Shown one piece after another: positions 35,560 to 44,861 of a stretch of 64,000 bases of DNA (position 1 is the stretch's first letter; each line of letters begins with the position of its first letter). The notes beneath the pieces were generated by a model, which saw only the letters and a program-made list of their open reading frames with translations, did not search any database and was not told where the DNA came from. Made by a program: the position numbers and the translations under genes. The DNA is taken from contig NZ_WUBR01000001.1 of NCBI RefSeq assembly GCF_009807005.1, forward strand, positions 930,001 to 994,000, given 5' to 3'. The DNA is from Aurantiacibacter rhizosphaerae. GTDB lineage: Bacteria; Pseudomonadota; Alphaproteobacteria; Sphingomonadales; Sphingomonadaceae.

Positions 35560-36951
35560 ATGGCCAGCACCCCGCCCGCCACGCTAGACGTTGCAAAATT
35601 CATGCGCGAACAGCGCTTCTCGCGCTACCACATCACCATACTGGTGCTGTGCAGCCTGGTGACGTTCTTCGATGGGCAGGATTTTGCCGCGCTGGCCTAT
35701 GCGCTGCCCTACATCCGGGATGACATGGGCATTTCGGATGAGATGACGGGTTATGTCAGCTCGGCAGCGTTCCTGGGCCAGATGATCGGATCGCTGTTCG
35801 GATCGTATCTGGGCGATATCTTCGGGCGAAGACCGGTCATCATATTCTGTACCATCGGCAGCGCGGTGCTGACCTTTGCCGTGGGTTTCGCGCAATCGCC
35901 AGAGCAATTGATCGGCCTGCGCTTTGTCTCCGGCCTTGCCATCGGCGGCCTGCTGGCCCCGGTGTGGGCTTTGAGTATCGAGAGCATGCCCCGATCCATG
36001 CGCGCCACCAGCGTGACGATCATCATGATGGGATTTTCCATCGGCACGGCATCCTCCGGCCCGATCGCCAATTTCGCCGCGCCCGTATTAGGATGGCAGG
36101 GCATCTTCTGGGTCTGCGGCGCGATGACCGGCGCATTTGCCCTCATCCTGCTGTTCACCCTGCCCGAAAGCGCGCGCTGGATGGTGGCGACGGAGAAACC
36201 GGCTGCCCGCATCGTGCCGGTGCTGTCGCGTTTCAATCCCGGCTTTGAATGGAAGGCCTACGATAAATTCGTGCTGCTGGATGAAAAGGCCGTGAAGCAG
36301 TCCACCAATCCGCTGAAGAAGCTGGGAGAGTTGTTCGTCGGCAAGCTGGCCTTCATCACCCTGTTCATCTGGGCGGCCTATTTCTGCTCCAGCTTCGCGA
36401 TCTATCTGAAAAGCGCCTATGGCGTGATCTTCATGGAGAATTTGGGCATCACGCGGCAGAACGCCGCATGGCTGGGTTCGATCAATGCCATCATCGGCGC
36501 CATCATGGGCGTGGTGTTGCTGGCCATGACAGAGCGCAAGGGACCGGGCTGGATCATCCTTGCGCCGCTGCTGGGCATTCCCTTCGTTTTGCTGGTGGGA
36601 ACAGGCGTGGTGCTGGGCGGACCTGCCCTGATCCCGGTGCTGCTGATCGGCGCGATTGCGGTGGGGGCAGGGCATGCGGCGGTGATTTCCATCACCAGCA
36701 TCTATTACCCCAGCGCGGTGCGCGCCACGGGCGGCGGCTGGGCCAGCTTCATGGCGAAATTCGCCGCCGTTGCAGCCCCGATTTATGGCTCTCAATTCCT
36801 GTCCGGGGTCAGCGGCGCGATGGCGGGGTACATGTTCACGGCGCTGTGTCTTGGCGGCGTGATCGTGTTCATCCTGCTGCTTGCCTGGGCCGCCAGAGGC
36901 ATGACCGATCTGCCCATTCACGCTACAGAACCTGCTAAGAAGGAAACATAA
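35560..36951 (+). CDS. MFS transporter, aromatic acid/sugar-acid symporter type
   Basis: This 463-residue protein has twelve predicted helices. The first loop carries FFDGQDFAALAYALPYI (a D-G-x-D motif as in aromatic-acid:H+ symporters) and GDIFGRRPVII, the MFS motif between helices 2 and 3. Further blocks are LRFVSGLAIGGLLAPVWALSIESMP and a long cytoplasmic middle loop (residues about 200-260). The C-terminus carries SITSIYYPSAVRATGGGWASFMAKFAAV, again typical of AAHS-type carriers. It begins 8 bases after the FAD oxidoreductase stop and ends 3 bases before the second dehydratase gene. It is the likely inner-membrane importer for the substrate of this operon. Confidence 0.88.
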   Translation: MASTPPATLDVAKFMREQRFSRYHITILVLCSLVTFFDGQDFAALAYALPYIRDDMGISDEMTGYVSSAAFLGQMIGSLFGSYLGDIFGRRPVIIFCTIGSAVLTFAVGFAQSPEQLIGLRFVSGLAIGGLLAPVWALSIESMPRSMRATSVTIIMMGFSIGTASSGPIANFAAPVLGWQGIFWVCGAMTGAFALILLFTLPESARWMVATEKPAARIVPVLSRFNPGFEWKAYDKFVLLDEKAVKQSTNPLKKLGELFVGKLAFITLFIWAAYFCSSFAIYLKSAYGVIFMENLGITRQNAAWLGSINAIIGAIMGVVLLAMTERKGPGWIILAPLLGIPFVLLVGTGVVLGGPALIPVLLIGAIAVGAGHAAVISITSIYYPSAVRATGGGWASFMAKFAAVAAPIYGSQFLSGVSGAMAGYMFTALCLGGVIVFILLLAWAARGMTDLPIHATEPAKKET

Positions 36952-36954
36952 TCC

Positions 36955-38613
36955 ATGCCCGAACTGCGCAGCCTTGCCGCCAACAATCCCGGTCGCCGTG
37001 CCAACTGGAAGGCGCTGGGCCTGTCGAAAGAGGATATGGAAAAGCCCAAGATCGCGGTGGTCAATTCCTCCAGCGAACTGGCGATCTGCTATGCTCATCT
37101 CGATGGCATTGCCCAGATGGTGAAGGAGGAAATCCGCAAGGCAGGCGGGGTGCCGTTCGAAGTGCGCACCTCTGCCCCCAGCGATTTCATCACCGGGGCG
37201 GCCAAGTCCGGCAGCTATATCCTGGCAGGCCGCGATATCATCGCCAATGATATCGAGGTGCAGGTGGAGGCCGCATTGCTGGATGGCATGATCTGCCTGA
37301 CCAGCTGCGACAAGACCCCTCCGGGCCATTTGATGGCCGCTGCCCGCCTCAACATCCCCACGATCCTGGTGATCGGCGGATATCAGCAGGCCGGAGAGAT
37401 CGACGGCGAACCGGTGGACGTGGAAGACGTATGGTCTGGCCAGATCGGTGAGATTTTTGGCAAGAAGCCGAAATTCCCCGTCGCCGACATGGCGGAAAAT
37501 GCCATCATGGGGCCGGGCGTTTGCGCCGGTATGGCAACGGCCAACACCATGCATTGCGTGGTAGAGGCGCTGGGCATGGCCATGCCGGGCCATGCCCCGG
37601 TGCGCGCCAATTCACCCAAGATGCAGGACAATGCGCGTGCCGCTGCTCGCCGGATCGTGGCGATGGTGGAAGAGGACCTGCGCCCGCGCCAGATCCTGAC
37701 CGAAGCGGCCTTTCGAAATGCCACTGCCACCGTGCTGGCCGTCAGCGGATCGATCAATGCGATCAAGCACCTGCAGGCAACTGCGATAGAGGCAGAGAAC
37801 GGCGTCGATGTTTTCAAGCTCTGGGAAGAGATGAGCGATGTGCCGGTGCTAAGCCCCGTGCGCCCTTCGGGCGCGGTGCGGATCGAACAGTTCGAGGATG
37901 CGGGCGGTGCGCGCGCCATTCTGAAGCGCCTCCTGCCAAGGATCGACGGCGGCGCAATGACCTGCACCGGGCGCACGCTGGCCGAGAACCTTGAGAATTA
38001 CGAAGTCGAAGGGCCGGAGACTATCCATCCGCTCGACAAACCTTTCAGCAAGGGGCCCAGCATCGCCATTCTGACGGGCAGCTTTGCCGATACGGCAGTG
38101 GTGCGGCTTGGCATTCGGGACGGCTCGCGCCCGGAAGAGTTCACCGGGCCTGCGCGTGTGTTTGAGGACACGCAAAGTTGCATGGATGCGATCAAGAACG
38201 GCGTCATCCAGGAAGGCGATGTTATCATCAGCCGCAACCAGGGCCTGCGTGGCGGCCCGGCGATGGGCGGCGGCGCATCGCTGATCCTGTTTGCGCTGGA
38301 CGCGGCGGGCCTTGCGAAAACCACGGCCTTCGTCACCGATGGGCAGCTATCGGGCCTGTGCCTGAAGGGGTTGACCGTGGCGGAGGTGCATCCCGAAGCG
38401 GCCACGGGCGGACCTGTTGGCAAGGTGCGCGACGGCGATATCATTCGCATCAGCGTGGAAAGCCGCAGCATCGATATCGATGTGCCGCAGGCAGAGCTGG
38501 ATGCGCGCGAAGGCACTGGCATGCGCGTGGGGGCGACGGGATATCTTTCCACCTTCCGGGAAACCGTGCGCGCCATGCCCACCGGTGGTGCGCTGATCCC
38601 GTCCAAGGAGTAG
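36955..38613 (+). CDS. IlvD/Edd-family dehydratase, diverged (copy 2)
   Basis: A 552-residue paralogue of the protein at 30594-32264. It shares nearly unbroken blocks: KPKIAVVNSSSELAICYAHLD, TSCDKTPPGHLMAA, GVCAGMATANTMHCVVEALG, SGSINAIKHLQATA, GGPAMGGGASLILFALDAAG and TDGQLSGLCLKGLTVAEV. Like copy 1 it keeps the Cys and CDK residues but has GGPAMGGGA where the metal-binding Glu is expected. The insert after residue 150 (VWSGQIGEIFGKKPKFPVA) differs from copy 1, so substrate choice may differ. It is last in the operon and converges on bioA across 18 bases. Two copies flanking AcnX, an oxidoreductase and a transporter suggest two successive dehydrations or a heteromeric enzyme. Confidence 0.88.
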   Translation: MPELRSLAANNPGRRANWKALGLSKEDMEKPKIAVVNSSSELAICYAHLDGIAQMVKEEIRKAGGVPFEVRTSAPSDFITGAAKSGSYILAGRDIIANDIEVQVEAALLDGMICLTSCDKTPPGHLMAAARLNIPTILVIGGYQQAGEIDGEPVDVEDVWSGQIGEIFGKKPKFPVADMAENAIMGPGVCAGMATANTMHCVVEALGMAMPGHAPVRANSPKMQDNARAAARRIVAMVEEDLRPRQILTEAAFRNATATVLAVSGSINAIKHLQATAIEAENGVDVFKLWEEMSDVPVLSPVRPSGAVRIEQFEDAGGARAILKRLLPRIDGGAMTCTGRTLAENLENYEVEGPETIHPLDKPFSKGPSIAILTGSFADTAVVRLGIRDGSRPEEFTGPARVFEDTQSCMDAIKNGVIQEGDVIISRNQGLRGGPAMGGGASLILFALDAAGLAKTTAFVTDGQLSGLCLKGLTVAEVHPEAATGGPVGKVRDGDIIRISVESRSIDIDVPQAELDAREGTGMRVGATGYLSTFRETVRAMPTGGALIPSKE

Positions 38614-38631
38614 GATCAGCTTTGCATTTAA

Positions 38632-39891
38632 CTAGCGCGCATTCAGATCGATTGCGGACATCATGACGTCAGAAACCCGGTCAATATCGTCCTGCCCGAT
38701 GCAATAGGGGGGCATCGCGTAGATCGTGTTCCCCAGCGGGCGCAGCAACACGTCATTAGCGAAGAAATGCGCGCGCAAGCTGGGGCCGATATTCGCCAGA
38801 TAGCCTGCGTCATCCCCGGTATCGATATCGAACGCAATCATCGTGCCGCATTGGCGCGGGCGTATAACCTGCGTCTTTTGCGCCGCGCGATCCAGCACCG
38901 CGCCCAGCCGCTGTGCCAGTGTCCCAATCCGCTCCATCACCGGCTCCTCCCGCCAGATCGCCATATTCGCAACGCCTGCCGCGCAGGCGACCGGATTGGC
39001 GGTGTAGCTGGAGGAATGATAAAACAGTTTCGATCGATCGGTGGAATAATGCGCATCGAAAATCGGTGCGGTGGCCATGGTGACGGCCAGCGGCATGGAG
39101 CCGCCTGTCAGCCCTTTCGCAAGGCACAGGATATCGGGCGTAACGCCAGCCTGATCGCAAGCCAGCAGTGTACCGGTGCGGCCAAAGCCCGTCATCACCT
39201 CGTCCGCGATAAACAGCACATCGTGCGCGGCGCAAATGGCGCGCACTTCGGCCAGCACCCGCGGCGGGTAGGTGAGCATGCCGCCCGCACCCAGCAACAA
39301 TGGCTCCACGATAAAGGCCGCAACATCGCCTGCCGCGCAGGCGCTTTCCAGCGCATCCAAGGTGGGCTGCGGATCGGCGGCGGGGAAGGGCACCGTGCCA
39401 ACATCGAACAGCAGCGGAGCGTAGGCGCGGTTGAAAACGCCGCGCTCCCCAATGCTCATCGCGCCGATGGTGTCCCCGTGATAGCTGTGCTCCAGCACCA
39501 GGATGCGGTGCCTTGGCTCCCCGCGATTGTGCCAATATCCAAGCGCCATCTTCAGCGCCACTTCCACAGAGGTGGAGCCGCTGTCGGAATAGAATACGTG
39601 GTCCAGTCCGCCGGGCATGATGGCAACCAGATCGCGCGCCAGCGTTTCGGCGGGTTCATGGGTCCAGCCAGCGAAAATGACCTGGTCCAGCTTCTTGGTC
39701 TGGTCCCGCACCGCAGCCATGATGCGCGGATGGTTATGACCATGTGTGGTGACCCACCAGCTGGAGATCGCATCGATAACCCGGCGGCCATCGGCGGTGT
39801 GCAGGATCGCGCCATCGCCGCGCGTCACCAGCGGAATATCCTCGCCCAGCCCGTGCTGGTGGAAGGGATGCCATACGGGCGATTTGCTCAT
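38632..39891 (-). CDS. bioA: Adenosylmethionine-8-amino-7-oxononanoate transaminase
   Basis: A PLP enzyme of 419 residues that makes 7,8-diaminopelargonate. Recognisable blocks are [16 protein letters not shown] at the N-terminus, [13 protein letters not shown], the PLP region [45 protein letters not shown], and [13 protein letters not shown] with the active Lys in [13 protein letters not shown]. The start overlaps the bioD stop by 4 bases. It is the final gene of the leftward bioBFDA operon. Length and motifs are normal. Confidence 0.96.
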   Translation of the reverse strand: MSKSPVWHPFHQHGLGEDIPLVTRGDGAILHTADGRRVIDAISSWWVTTHGHNHPRIMAAVRDQTKKLDQVIFAGWTHEPAETLARDLVAIMPGGLDHVFYSDSGSTSVEVALKMALGYWHNRGEPRHRILVLEHSYHGDTIGAMSIGERGVFNRAYAPLLFDVGTVPFPAADPQPTLDALESACAAGDVAAFIVEPLLLGAGGMLTYPPRVLAEVRAICAAHDVLFIADEVMTGFGRTGTLLACDQAGVTPDILCLAKGLTGGSMPLAVTMATAPIFDAHYSTDRSKLFYHSSSYTANPVACAAGVANMAIWREEPVMERIGTLAQRLGAVLDRAAQKTQVIRPRQCGTMIAFDIDTGDDAGYLANIGPSLRAHFFANDVLLRPLGNTIYAMPPYCIGQDDIDRVSDVMMSAIDLNAR

Positions 39892-40505
39892 GTCAGCAGG
39901 TCCATGCGAATATTCGCCGCGAACGCCTGTGCCAGCGTATCGGCATTCAGCGGATCGAGGCGCGGCAGGCGGCCAAGGTGGGGAACGTCGGCGATGCGGG
40001 TAATCGCACCCTCCGCCACGGGTTCTTCCTCACCAATGAAGGCCACCCCGGCAACCGCGATACCCCGCGCCCGCAATGCCTCGATAGACAGCAGCGAGTG
40101 GCTTATGGTGCCCAGCTGCGTGCGGGCGACCAGAATGGCGGGCAGGTTCCAGCGGGCGAACAGGTCTGCTGCCAGCAGATCCTCCCGATAAGGCACCAGC
40201 ACGCCGCCTGCGCCTTCCACCACCAGCGGGCGATCCGACTGCGGCAGGGTGAGTGCCGCCTCGTCAATCGTCACACCATCCACCCGCGCTGCCTCATGCG
40301 GAGAGCAGGGGGTGCTGAGGCGATAGGCTTCGGGCAGCACCTGTGCATCGGGGGCGAGGCGGCGCACGGCGTCACTATCCGTCTCGTCTTCCAGCCCGGC
40401 CTGCGCGGGTTTCCAATATGCGGCGCGCAAGGCTTGCGACAATCCGGCGGCAAACACAGTCTTGCCAACGTCTGTATCGGTGCCAGTGACGATAAATCCG
40501 GTCAT
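39888..40505 (-). CDS. bioD: Dethiobiotin synthetase
   Basis: This 205-residue ATP-dependent carboxylase closes the ureido ring. [16 protein letters not shown] contains the P-loop (T-D-T-D-V-G-K-T), followed by YWKPAQAG with the carbamate-forming Lys, and EGAGGVLVP. The ATG at 40505 overlaps the bioF stop by 4 bases; a four-codon extension upstream is less likely. It lies between bioF and bioA in a tight operon. Length is slightly under the usual 220 but all motifs are present. Confidence 0.95.
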   Translation of the reverse strand: MTGFIVTGTDTDVGKTVFAAGLSQALRAAYWKPAQAGLEDETDSDAVRRLAPDAQVLPEAYRLSTPCSPHEAARVDGVTIDEAALTLPQSDRPLVVEGAGGVLVPYREDLLAADLFARWNLPAILVARTQLGTISHSLLSIEALRARGIAVAGVAFIGEEEPVAEGAITRIADVPHLGRLPRLDPLNADTLAQAFAANIRMDLLT

Positions 40506-41668
40506 GGCTTCTTCCAACTTGCAACAGCGGAAAGGACCGCCTCGATATCCTGCGCGCTCAAGGTGGAGCGCAGGGCAAAGCGGATGCGGCTGGTGCCCTT
40601 GGGCACGGTGGGCGGGCGAATGGGCAGGGCGGCAACGCCATGATCCAGCAGGTGATCGCCTAGCGCCAGCGCGTCTGCCTCAGTCCCGACAACGAAGGGG
40701 ATGATCTGCGTGGTGGAGCCAAGCGTATCGTAGCCGAGTTTATCCAGCCCCTCGCGCAATTGGGCACCCAGATCGGCAAGATGCGCGCGATCGTCATCCA
40801 TATCGGGCACCACATCCAGCGCTGCATCCATCGCGCCCAGCATTGCGGGCGGCGGGGCGGTGGTGAAGATCAATCCCGCGCACATGTTGATGAGGTAATC
40901 GCGCACCACATCCGGGCAGGCGATATAGGCGCCGAAACCGCCCATGGCCTTGCTGAAGGTGCCCATCACGATGGTTGCGCCCGGGGCGGTAACAGGATGG
41001 TCCGCCGTCAGCCCCGCACCGCGCGCGCCAAGGACGCCGGTGGCATGCGCCTCGTCAATATAGAGCATGGCATCATGTTGGACGGATAGCGCGTTCAGCC
41101 GCGCCAGGTCCGCGCGGTCGCCATCCATGCTGAAGACGCTTTCGGTGATGATGAGGCGGGCGGGCGCATCGCTGTGTTCCTGCAACAGGGCGTGCAGATG
41201 GGCGTAGTCATTATGATCGTAGAAATGCACGTCCGCCGTCGCGGCGCGAAGGCCGGCGTGGATGGAATTGTGCACCAGGCTATCTGCAAAGATCACCGTG
41301 CCCTTTGCAGCGCGTGCCAGTGCCGGGATCGCGGCGGCGTTGGCCTGCCAGCCCGTTGCAAGGATCAGCGCGGATTCGGTGCCCTTGAAAGCGGCGATCT
41401 TCTTCTCGACCGCGAGATGCGCCGGACTGGTGCCGGTGATCAGCCGCGATGCGCCCGCGCCTGCGCCGTATTGGCGCACGTAATTGGCAGACCGTTCCAC
41501 CAGCAGCGGGTGTTGCGACAGGCCGAGGTAGTCATTGCTCGACAAGTCCAGTAATTCGCGCCCGTCGCGCACCAGGCGTCCTTGTCCGCGCATTTCCACC
41601 GCACGCAGCACGCGCGTGCGATGCTTGGCAGCAATAGTGCCCAGCGATTGCCGGATATGATCGAGCAT
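40502..41668 (-). CDS. bioF: 8-amino-7-oxononanoate synthase
   Basis: A PLP-dependent alpha-oxoamine synthase of 388 residues. The N-terminal extension in the open frame (25 codons) lies over the bioB stop region and is discarded in favour of the ATG at 41668. Family marks are [41 protein letters not shown], and the PLP lysine in [13 protein letters not shown], with the C-terminal [14 protein letters not shown]. It condenses pimeloyl-thioester with alanine. It follows bioB by 11 bases and overlaps bioD. Confidence 0.95.
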   Translation of the reverse strand: MLDHIRQSLGTIAAKHRTRVLRAVEMRGQGRLVRDGRELLDLSSNDYLGLSQHPLLVERSANYVRQYGAGAGASRLITGTSPAHLAVEKKIAAFKGTESALILATGWQANAAAIPALARAAKGTVIFADSLVHNSIHAGLRAATADVHFYDHNDYAHLHALLQEHSDAPARLIITESVFSMDGDRADLARLNALSVQHDAMLYIDEAHATGVLGARGAGLTADHPVTAPGATIVMGTFSKAMGGFGAYIACPDVVRDYLINMCAGLIFTTAPPPAMLGAMDAALDVVPDMDDDRAHLADLGAQLREGLDKLGYDTLGSTTQIIPFVVGTEADALALGDHLLDHGVAALPIRPPTVPKGTSRIRFALRSTLSAQDIEAVLSAVASWKKP

Positions 41669-41679
41669 GGCTGGCCTGC

Positions 41680-42729
41680 TCAGGTCAGTTCGGCGCGGCG
41701 CTCGGCTTCGGGTTCCGGCTTGGTGGCGCAGCCGCCGGAGCATCCTCCCACGGCGCGCATAGGCTCTTCGCCCTGCATGGCTTTCAGGCCCAGGCGTGCG
41801 AACATCGCGGCATCGCTATCATCGCCCGCATTGGGCGCGGTCAGCAGCTTTTCGCCCGTGAAGATGGAATTCGCGCCCGCCATGAAGCACATGGCCTGCA
41901 CCGCGTCCGACATGCTTTCGCGGCCCGCAGACAGGCGTACCATGCTCATGGGCATGGCGATGCGCGCCACGGCCACGGTGCGCACGAATTCGATATCGTC
42001 GATCTTCGCCATCGGCGTATCGGCCAGCATATCGCCCAGCGGCGTGCCTTTTACCGGCACCAGCGCGTTTACCGGCACGCTTTCGGGATGGCGTTCCAGC
42101 GTGGCAAGCGTGTGGATGAAGCCAACGCGATCGGCGCGCGTTTCGCCCATGCCCACGATGCCGCCGCTGCACACATTGATGCCCGACTTGCGCACGTTTT
42201 CCAGCGTGGTCAGCCGGTCCTCGTATTTGCGGGTGGTGATCACGCGGTCGTAATATTCAGGCCCGGTGTCGACGTTGTGGTTGTAATAATCGAGGCCAGC
42301 CTCCGCCAACTGCTCTGCCTGCGAGGGGGAGAGCATGCCCAGCGTCATGCAGGTTTCCAGCCCCATTTCGCGCACGCCCTTCACGATCTCCACGATCTTG
42401 GGCATGTCCCGCTCCTTCGGGTTGCGCCATGCGGCACCCATGCAGAACCGCTGGCTGCCCGCATCCTTCGCCTGTGCGGCCGATTGCAGCACCTGGCGCA
42501 CGTCCATCAGCTTGGTCGCTTCCACGCCGCTGTCGGCATGCGCGCTTTGCGAGCAATAGCCGCAATCTTCGGGGCAGCCGCCGGTCTTGATGGAGAGCAG
42601 GGTGCACAACTGTACCTCGTCCGGCCGGTGATTCTCGCGGTGGACGCTGGCGGCGCGAAACAGCAGTTCGGTGAAGGGCAGATCGAAAAGATCGGCAATC
42701 TCTTCGCGGGTCCAGTCGGTGCGGATCAT
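41680..42729 (-). CDS. bioB: Biotin synthase (radical SAM)
   Basis: A 349-residue radical-SAM enzyme inserting sulfur into dethiobiotin. The [4Fe-4S] motif is [11 protein letters not shown] (C-x3-C-x2-C). Further conserved blocks are [46 protein letters not shown] and the C-terminal [10 protein letters not shown], which supplies the Arg ligand of the [2Fe-2S] cluster. The C-terminal tail has an extra Cys-rich piece ([14 protein letters not shown]), unusual for BioB. Starts at 42729 or 42738 are both possible; GGGGA spacing favours 42729. It heads bioBFDA. I saw no BioR or BirA site in the 127 bases upstream. Confidence 0.95.
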   Translation of the reverse strand: MIRTDWTREEIADLFDLPFTELLFRAASVHRENHRPDEVQLCTLLSIKTGGCPEDCGYCSQSAHADSGVEATKLMDVRQVLQSAAQAKDAGSQRFCMGAAWRNPKERDMPKIVEIVKGVREMGLETCMTLGMLSPSQAEQLAEAGLDYYNHNVDTGPEYYDRVITTRKYEDRLTTLENVRKSGINVCSGGIVGMGETRADRVGFIHTLATLERHPESVPVNALVPVKGTPLGDMLADTPMAKIDDIEFVRTVAVARIAMPMSMVRLSAGRESMSDAVQAMCFMAGANSIFTGEKLLTAPNAGDDSDAAMFARLGLKAMQGEEPMRAVGGCSGGCATKPEPEAERRAELT

Positions 42730-42856
42730 TGTAGGCATTCCCCGTGTTCTCGCGGCCCGCAAATCATGGTGACGGCGGGTGTGTGACGCCTCCTTGGCAA
42801 AATGTGCCGCGCTAGTGAAGCGTTTGCGCGCAGGAAAACCACCAGGCGAAACGGGA

Positions 42857-43216
42857 TCAGATGTTCAGCCGGGCGAAATTTGCCACTCCGGGCGCGGGTC
42901 TGCGGGCACCGGTTTCGGTGTGCGGGTCGGGATGGGAAAGAGCCGTCTCGGGTGCCAGATCGCCAAGGCTGCGGGCAACGCTGGCGATGGCATCGCCGTC
43001 AGGTGAATAATACACCAGCTTGGCCTGCCTGCGGGTTTGCACCAGCCCCGCTTTGCGCAAAATGGCCAATTGCTGGGAAAGCGTGGGCTGCGCCACTCCG
43101 GTCGCCTCCTCAATCTCTCCCACATTGCATTCCCCGCCCGCAATCGCCTGCAGGATGCGCAGGCGGGACGGATGGGCAAGGGCTTTCAACGCCTCCAGCA
43201 GCATGTCGTCCGCCAT
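42857..43216 (-). CDS. ArsR-family regulator, BigR/SqrR/YgaV-like
   Basis: A 119-residue winged-helix regulator. The start ATG at 43216 overlaps the peroxiredoxin stop (ATGA). The helix-turn-helix [32 protein letters not shown] and following wing [11 protein letters not shown] match the BigR/SqrR/YgaV group, which senses persulfide or sulfide and represses sulfur oxidation genes. One Cys (about residue 30, in GGECNVGE) matches the first sensing Cys. The second Cys of SqrR/BigR, near the end of the last helix, is absent; the C-terminal tail instead carries [10 protein letters not shown]. The divergent persulfide-oxidation operon is its obvious target. Confidence 0.87.
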   Translation of the reverse strand: MADDMLLEALKALAHPSRLRILQAIAGGECNVGEIEEATGVAQPTLSQQLAILRKAGLVQTRRQAKLVYYSPDGDAIASVARSLGDLAPETALSHPDPHTETGARRPAPGVANFARLNI

Positions 43217-43854
43217 CACTTGCGCTCCTGCCAGAACCAGTCTCCGGCATGCTCTGCTGCGAACACATCATCCAGCGATTCAACCGGCGGGCTGAGCATC
43301 GGCTGGCCCTTCTTCCAGTCCGCCGGCGTCAACCCCGCTGTCGCATCGGCAGCCTGCAAGGCATCGAGAATACGCAGCATTTCCGGAATGGAGCGGCCCA
43401 CATTGGGGGGGTAGCATGTCATCGCGCGGATCACGCCCTGCGGATCGATGAAATAGGTGCTGCGAACGCCGAAGTTGTCGGCATCGCCGGGCATGGACAT
43501 GCCATAGGCGTTGGCGATCACCATCGTCGGGTCTTCGATGACGGGGAAGCGCACCTCGATATCGAAGCGGTCGCGAATAAGGCGCAGCCAGGCGAAATGC
43601 GAGAACAGTGTATCGATGGACAGCGCCATCAGCGCGCAGTCGCGCTTTGCGAATTCATCGGCCTTGCGGGCAAGCGCCACGAATTCCGACGTGCAGACGG
43701 GCGTGAAATCCGCCGGGTGGGAAAACAGGATGACCCACTGGCCGCGAAAATCCTCCAGCTTCACCGGCCCAGTGGTGGCGCGCGCGGAGAATGCGGGAGC
43801 CTTGTCACCAATGCGGGGCGGGTAGCTCGACTTGCCTTCAATTTCGCTATTCAT
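43216..43854 (-). CDS. Peroxiredoxin, 1-Cys (Prx6/AhpC-TSA) type
   Basis: The protein is 212 residues from the ATG at 43854; a longer form starting at a TTG codon is possible but its ribosome site is poor. The peroxidatic Cys lies in HPADFTPVCTSEF (about residue 54), with further Cys at RDCALMA and AMTCYPPN. The C-terminal half, with FPVIEDPTMVIANAYGM and GLTPADWKKGQPMLSPPV, is typical of 1-Cys peroxiredoxins. It would reduce peroxides or persulfides in the cytoplasm. It overlaps the ArsR gene and is divergent from the MBL gene, so the regulator and peroxiredoxin form one transcript facing the sulfur operon. Confidence 0.9.
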   Translation of the reverse strand: MNSEIEGKSSYPPRIGDKAPAFSARATTGPVKLEDFRGQWVILFSHPADFTPVCTSEFVALARKADEFAKRDCALMALSIDTLFSHFAWLRLIRDRFDIEVRFPVIEDPTMVIANAYGMSMPGDADNFGVRSTYFIDPQGVIRAMTCYPPNVGRSIPEMLRILDALQAADATAGLTPADWKKGQPMLSPPVESLDDVFAAEHAGDWFWQERK

Positions 43855-43893
43855 GTAAGTCACATACTCATTGACGTCTCCAGCGGCAATACA

Positions 43894-43914
43894 TATTATC
43901 AATTAATGAAAATG
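43894..43914. promoter_or_regulatory. AT-rich imperfect dyad between sulfur operon and ArsR/peroxiredoxin
   Basis: TATTATCAAT-T-AATGAAAATG is a 10-bp imperfect inverted repeat (7 of 10 positions) in an AT-rich tract within the 77-base divergent region. BigR-type operators are AT-rich dyads, so this is a natural site, but the sequence match is approximate. Confidence 0.45.
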
Positions 43915-43931
43915 TTTATAGGAAGGCGATC

Positions 43932-44861
43932 ATGAGTACCGATCAAGCACTCGCCAACGCCAGTCAGCAGATCGATCGCGCGCGCTCCGACAAGGGCAAG
44001 CGCCCGACAATAGCGGGCTTTTTCGACGAGGCGACCAACACCATCACCTACGTCGTGCACGATCCGGCGACGAACGAAGCCGCAATCATCGATTCGGTGA
44101 TGGATTATGCGCCCAATTCGGGCCGCACGTCATTCGGGTCGGCAGATCTGGTTATCGAATATGTCGAAACCAACAATCTGAAAGTCACCTGGCTGATCGA
44201 AACCCACGCCCACGCCGATCACATCTCTGCCGCGCCCTATCTGCAGGAAGAACTGGGCGGCAAGCTGGCCATCGGCAAGGATATCATCCGCGTGCAGGAG
44301 GTGTTCGGCAAGCTGTTCAATGCGGGCACCGATTTCGAACGTGACGGATCGCAATTCGATCACCTGTTCACCGATGGCGAGACTTTCAGGATTGGCGAGC
44401 TGGAAGGCATTGCGCTGCATGTGCCCGGCCATACGCCCGCCGATATGGCCTTCATCGTCGGGGACGCGGCGTTCGTGGGCGATACGATCTTCATGCCTGA
44501 TTTCGGCACCGCGCGTGCGGATTTCCCCGGCGGCGATGCGCGCGAGCTCTATCAATCCATCCGCCGCCTGCTCTCGCTGCCGGACGAGACGCGCCTTTTC
44601 CTGTGCCATGATTACAAGGCTCCGGGACGTGACGATTATGCCTGGGAAACCACGGTGAAGCAGCAGCGCGAGGAAAACGTGCATGTGAAAGACGGCGTGA
44701 CCGAGGATGAATTCGTCGCAATGCGCACCAGCCGGGACAAGACGCTGGACATGCCCACGCTCATCATGCCGTCCGTGCAGGTGAACATTCGCGGCGGCCG
44801 CTTGCCGGAGCCTGAGGAGAACGGCGTCTCCTACATCAAGATTCCGGTGAACGCGGTATGA
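43932..44861 (+). CDS. MBL-fold persulfide dioxygenase-like/Blh hydrolase
   Basis: This 309-residue protein carries the metal motif [11 protein letters not shown] and a second ligand region [11 protein letters not shown], with [31 protein letters not shown] near the C-terminus, and [22 protein letters not shown] at the end. This pattern fits ETHE1/Blh-type persulfide dioxygenases, which oxidise glutathione persulfide to sulfite with Fe. It starts [13 protein letters not shown] with no signal, so it is cytoplasmic. It is first in the rightward sulfide operon and ends overlapping the first YeeE/YedE gene by 4 bases. The BigR-controlled blh gene in other alphaproteobacteria has the same neighbours. 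Confidence 0.9.
   Translation: MSTDQALANASQQIDRARSDKGKRPTIAGFFDEATNTITYVVHDPATNEAAIIDSVMDYAPNSGRTSFGSADLVIEYVETNNLKVTWLIETHAHADHISAAPYLQEELGGKLAIGKDIIRVQEVFGKLFNAGTDFERDGSQFDHLFTDGETFRIGELEGIALHVPGHTPADMAFIVGDAAFVGDTIFMPDFGTARADFPGGDARELYQSIRRLLSLPDETRLFLCHDYKAPGRDDYAWETTVKQQREENVHVKDGVTEDEFVAMRTSRDKTLDMPTLIMPSVQVNIRGGRLPEPEENGVSYIKIPVNAV

Noticed and set aside
36088-37593. 501-codon minus-strand frame over the MFS and IlvD-like genes
   Set aside because: Spans two unrelated real genes antisense; Gly/His/Gln-rich shadow.
42730-42856. Possible BioR or biotin operator upstream of bioB
   Set aside because: No TTAT-like or TTGTAAACC-like dyad is visible in this gap.
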